NCBI GenBank assembly: GCA_030696465.1
Contig: JAUYSE010000231.1
Location: 1-16,639, forward strand
Length of the DNA: 16,639 bases
Source of the DNA: Legionellaceae bacterium
Lineage (GTDB): Bacteria > Pseudomonadota > Gammaproteobacteria > Legionellales > Legionellaceae
Direction of reading: 5' to 3'
A model generated the notes under the pieces. That model was given only the letters and a program-made list of their open reading frames with translations. It was not told the origin of the DNA and did not search any database. The translations under genes were made by a program, and so were the position numbers. Shown in pieces: positions 13,848-16,639 of the stretch. Within the stretch, counting starts at the first letter, position 1; every line of letters begins with the position of its first letter.

Positions 13848-14861
13848 ATGACGCTGTTACATGACCCCATTTCTTTTACTCTCCTAGATTTAGAGCACAT
13901 TTCAGGTGCGAGCCTTTTACAAAAAGAGGCTGGCGCACAAAAAATTTATGGTATTACCTCTCTCACACAAGCGACACCAACAGACTTAACCGTCCTCCAT
14001 AATAAAAAATATTTACCGGCATTTAAAAATTCTCAGGCAGGGGTTTGTATTATCTTTCCAGGTTATGAGAATGATGCCCCTAAAGATATGAAGTTATTGG
14101 TCCATAAAAACCCCTATAAGGCTTATACCTTAATTTTACAAGCTTTTTATCCGGAAGTTCCTCTCAAAAGTTACCGCAGTCCTAGCGCTTATATTTCTAA
14201 AACAGCGGTTTTAGGAGAAGATTGTGTGATTGAACATGGCGCCTACATTGGGGAGCAAGTCAAGATAGGGCTCCGTTGCAAAATTGGAGTGAATACTTAT
14301 ATTGGAGATAATGTACAGTTGGGCGATGATTGTATTATTGAAAATAATGTGAGTGTGAGTGCCACTATTGCAGGAAATAAATTACATGTACATCCAGGTG
14401 CTAGAATAGGGCAAGATGGTTTTGGTTTTGCTAGTGATGCCGATGGGCATTATAAAATTCCACATATTGGTCAAGTGATTATAGGGAATGATGTTTCTGT
14501 TGGTGCTAATAGCTGTATTGATAGAGGCTCTTTAGAAAACACAGTGATAGAAGATAGTTGCCGGATTGATAACTTAGTTCAAATTGCGCATAACGTGAGG
14601 ATTGGCAAAGGAAGTATTATTGTTGCGCAAGCAGGGATTGCGGGGAGTACGGAGCTTGGAAAATTTGTTATATTAGCGGCAAAAGGTGGTGTAAGTGGAC
14701 ATCTCAAAATTGGTGATGGAGCAGCTATTTCAGGAGGTTCTGCTGTGATGACAGATGTAGCCCCTGGAATCAAAATGGGCGGATATCCTGCGGTAGAATT
14801 TAAAAGTTGGGTGCGTCAAGCTGTTCTACTGAAAAAAATGGTGAAACCAAAAAACAAGTAG
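13848..14861 (+). CDS. lpxD: UDP-3-O-acylglucosamine N-acyltransferase
   Basis: Third step of lipid A synthesis: adds the second 3-hydroxyacyl chain, on the 2-amino group of UDP-3-O-acylglucosamine. The N-terminal uridine-binding domain spans about 1-105, with GITSLTQATPTDLTVLHNKK (35-54). The beta-helix follows, with GARIGQDGFGFASD (184-197), KIPHIGQVIIGNDVSVGANS (203-222), CIDRGSLENTVI (223-234) and the catalytic H248 in QIAHNV. A short C-terminal helix ends the protein. Length 337 is normal. AGGAA lies about eight bases before the ATG. It follows lpxA closely, so the two share a transcript. In most gammaproteobacteria lpxD comes first and fabZ separates it from lpxA; neither holds here. 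Confidence 0.95.
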   Translation: MTLLHDPISFTLLDLEHISGASLLQKEAGAQKIYGITSLTQATPTDLTVLHNKKYLPAFKNSQAGVCIIFPGYENDAPKDMKLLVHKNPYKAYTLILQAFYPEVPLKSYRSPSAYISKTAVLGEDCVIEHGAYIGEQVKIGLRCKIGVNTYIGDNVQLGDDCIIENNVSVSATIAGNKLHVHPGARIGQDGFGFASDADGHYKIPHIGQVIIGNDVSVGANSCIDRGSLENTVIEDSCRIDNLVQIAHNVRIGKGSIIVAQAGIAGSTELGKFVILAAKGGVSGHLKIGDGAAISGGSAVMTDVAPGIKMGGYPAVEFKSWVRQAVLLKKMVKPKNK

Positions 14862-14895
14862 TGTATTTTATTGTCCTGGGGCTTCTCGACGAGAA

Positions 14896-16266
14896 TTAAA
14901 CACAATCTTTTTTCTTTTTAAAATTATAGTTATCAATAGTGTCCTTATTAAGAACTTTGGCTGAGAAAATTAAGCTTTTAAGCGCAGAAAATAAACTCAG
15001 ATTTTCATTATAGTTAATATTATGTTTTATACAGATAGGTCTAATAATTTTTGCAAGTTTAGGCAAATGACAATGATTAATAGATGGGAATAAATGATGT
15101 TCAATTTGGCAGTTCAAGCCCCCACTAATAAAAGTAACAAACTTTGACTGAGTCGATATGTTATAAGCGGTAGCGATTTGGTGTTTATAATAATTATTGT
15201 TGTGAGTGAAATTACATTCATGAATATGATTGATTTGAGTGAAAAAATAATAGGCGAAAGATAAGATGACGAATGGAGCTACAAATGAAATAAAAGCAAA
15301 AAAATAACTTCCCTTGTAAAAATTAATGCCAAGTGTAGAGGTTATATATAATAAAAAAAATATTAAGCTCATATTAGAATACTTATAATTCTTGAGTAGT
15401 CCACTTACAATCGATCTATTTTTATATGTTTCCATAATAATGTTTTCGTTACTACAAGAATGATTATCTGGAGTTTTTTCTGTATGGTGTTTAAATGGTT
15501 TTTCTAAACCAAGAGGTATGGTAATAAACTTCTTGATTTTTTTATTGAGGCTCTGAAGCATGTTTTGTGGGTTCAAATATCTAGAGACACCTTGGTCACA
15601 ATAAGTGCTTATATCAGAGTCATACCCTAAAACATTAGGGTATGAATGATGTTTAAACGTATGTGATGAATACCATCGATAAGAATGTTGTCCCATGAAC
15701 GGTGCGGATAATAAAATAAAGGCTTCAAAGTTTTTATTATCACTGAAAGCAAAATGTCCTGCATCATGCCACGTATTAGCGATATATAACCAAAAAATAA
15801 TTGGTGATATAAGTATAAATGACCAATATCCAGAGGCTAAAAAAAATAAACTTATAAAAGATAGCGCGTATAATGTACTAATTTGAAATAGTTTATATTT
15901 AGATGCTTTAGTTGCTTGTATCAGCGAGCATTTCTTTTTTTTAGCTATTTTAGAAAAAAAATCCCTCACCTCTTCACGCACTTCTATAACAAATTCATCT
16001 TCTTTAAAAGAAGAAAAGTCATATACTTTTTGTTCAATAATGGTTTTATCCTCTTCTATTTCATACTGAGATAAAATTTTTTGCAGTGTTTCTCTGTTAG
16101 TCATTGGATGATAAGATTCAAACAAACAAGTCGCGTCATTATTATGCAGCAATGCCAGCGGAACTTTCCCACCTGGATGCTTGAAATTTGTTAAATCATA
16201 CATTTTTCCATGTATTTTAGTTATTATTTTCAATGATGTTCTCGTCCATCTCAATTTTATGGCCAA
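14896..16266 (-). CDS. Front-end fatty acyl desaturase with N-terminal cytochrome b5 domain
   Basis: A membrane di-iron desaturase that should place a double bond between an existing one and the carboxyl end of an acyl chain, taking electrons through its own heme domain. Residues 1-75 are cytochrome b5-like: HGKMYDLTNFKHPGG (19-33) gives heme ligand H30, and the second ligand is probably H53 in ESYHPMTN. The histidine boxes are HDAGH (167-171), HTFKHH (202-207) and QIEHH (387-391); the glutamine in the third box is the hallmark of front-end (delta-5/6/8) enzymes. Membrane pairs lie near 128-165 and 300-344. This architecture is typical of eukaryotes. Codon use is much richer in AAA/AAT/ATA than the neighbouring lpx genes, which points to transfer. 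The start is uncertain: TTG 16266, TTG 16233 or ATG 16203. Substrate and regioselectivity are unknown. Confidence 0.92.
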   Translation of the reverse strand: MAIKLRWTRTSLKIITKIHGKMYDLTNFKHPGGKVPLALLHNNDATCLFESYHPMTNRETLQKILSQYEIEEDKTIIEQKVYDFSSFKEDEFVIEVREEVRDFFSKIAKKKKCSLIQATKASKYKLFQISTLYALSFISLFFLASGYWSFILISPIIFWLYIANTWHDAGHFAFSDNKNFEAFILLSAPFMGQHSYRWYSSHTFKHHSYPNVLGYDSDISTYCDQGVSRYLNPQNMLQSLNKKIKKFITIPLGLEKPFKHHTEKTPDNHSCSNENIIMETYKNRSIVSGLLKNYKYSNMSLIFFLLYITSTLGINFYKGSYFFAFISFVAPFVILSFAYYFFTQINHIHECNFTHNNNYYKHQIATAYNISTQSKFVTFISGGLNCQIEHHLFPSINHCHLPKLAKIIRPICIKHNINYNENLSLFSALKSLIFSAKVLNKDTIDNYNFKKKKDCV

Positions 16267-16276
16267 ATAGATACGT

Positions 16277-16282
16277 ATTATA
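16277..16282 (-). promoter_or_regulatory. Possible -10 box upstream of the desaturase gene
   Basis: A perfect TATAAT on the minus strand, with no convincing -35 (best is TGGTCT 18 bases away). Transcription would begin near 16270, just before the TTG at 16266. If this box is used, translation more probably starts further inside, at 16233 or 16203. Confidence 0.3.
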
Positions 16283-16390
16283 TAGTGTCTCCAACAATTT
16301 AGACCAGAAAAATCTAAGAGTTTAGCTGCGGTTAAAAATGGGGGAATTACCGTGGGATTCCTCGAAATGGGGAGGTGGCATGAAGATTTG

Positions 16391-16639
16391 TTAATAATTA
16401 TCTTGCAATTTCCAACGACGATGCATCCAAAACCATTGTTCAGGATGCGCTAAAATCATTTTTTCCAATGCTTGATTGTAAATCAGGGTATTTTCATAAA
16501 TAGCCTGATTTGCATCTGCATAGTGTTGCCATTCCAATGCAGGAAAAAACTCAAGCACATGCGTGCCATCCGCACGACGATAGGCGACAGACGGTACAAC
16601 AGGTGTTTTTTTCTTATGCACAAAAAGCGCAAGGCTTTT
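16391..16639 (-). CDS. Lipid A biosynthesis late acyltransferase (LpxL/HtrB family), 3' end only
   Basis: The last 82 codons of a gene entering from the right edge. KSLALFVHKKKTPVVPSVAY, then RRADGTHVLEFFPALEW near the middle and HPEQWFWMHRRWK at the end match the C-terminus of LpxL/LpxM/LpxP acyltransferases. These add secondary acyl chains to Kdo-lipid A at the cytoplasmic membrane. The PEQWxWxHRRWK tail is very characteristic. The N-terminal catalytic HX4D motif is outside the window, so the exact member (LpxL or LpxM type) cannot be told. The desaturase gene lies 124 bases downstream on the same strand, and that gap has no convincing terminator, so read-through into the desaturase is possible. 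Confidence 0.88.
   Translation of the reverse strand, partial: KSLALFVHKKKTPVVPSVAYRRADGTHVLEFFPALEWQHYADANQAIYENTLIYNQALEKMILAHPEQWFWMHRRWKLQDNY

Noticed and set aside
14883..14895. TTCTCG-A-CGAGAA palindrome between lpxD and the desaturase gene
   Set aside because: One-base centre cannot form a proper hairpin loop and no T run follows. It is too short to call an operator.
16371..16394. GGAGG followed by ATG-AAG-ATT-TGT-TAA on the plus strand
   Set aside because: A four-codon frame overlapping the end of the acyltransferase gene on the other strand; no reason to think it is translated.
1..16639. tRNA, rRNA, CRISPR array, integrase, transposase
   Set aside because: None recognised. No regularly spaced repeats, and no motifs of these classes were seen on either strand.

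Overview
The window looks like a chromosomal piece of an AT-rich Gram-negative gammaproteobacterium. Gene content (lpxB, lpxA and lpxD, the KdkA/heptosyltransferase pair, GDP-D-rhamnose genes, an AbiE toxin-antitoxin pair, a eukaryote-like cytochrome b5 desaturase) fits a host- or amoeba-associated member of the Legionellales/Coxiellaceae type. That placement is inference from gene content and style; no rRNA or other taxonomic marker is present.

Layout. (a) 1-2285, minus strand: an O-antigen/amino-sugar segment with the 5' end of a PglD/NeuD-type sugar acyltransferase, a C-terminal fragment of an acyltransferase-3 protein, a family-2 glycosyltransferase broken by an in-frame TAG and then fused out of frame to that fragment, and an intact DegT-type sugar aminotransferase. 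(b) 2413-5560, plus strand: a tight operon of a GT4 glycosyltransferase, gmd and rmd, which should make GDP-D-rhamnose and transfer a sugar. (c) 5561-8773, plus strand: a palindromic repeat region, an AAA/DUF4143 ATPase with its own promoter, and an AbiEi/AbiEii pair preceded by an 18-bp perfect inverted repeat that swallows the antitoxin ribosome binding site. (d) 8863-11427, minus strand: kdkA, an OpsX-like heptosyltransferase and an ICMT-family membrane methyltransferase. (e) 11688-14861, plus strand: lpxB, lpxA and lpxD, in reverse of the usual order and without fabZ. (f) 14896-16639, minus strand: a front-end fatty acid desaturase with a fused cytochrome b5 domain, downstream of the 3' end of an LpxL/HtrB-type lipid A acyltransferase.

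Most of the window builds the outer membrane: lipid A (lpxA, lpxD, lpxB, lpxL), inner core (kdkA, heptosyltransferase) and O-chain (gmd, rmd, GT4, aminotransferase). The ATPase and AbiE genes are an accessory insert between O-antigen and core genes. The items that stand out are the eukaryote-like desaturase beside lipid A genes, the hairpin-buried start of the AbiE operon, and the decayed glycosyltransferase/acyltransferase fusion in the O-antigen segment. All promoter calls are by eye from hexamer match and spacing.
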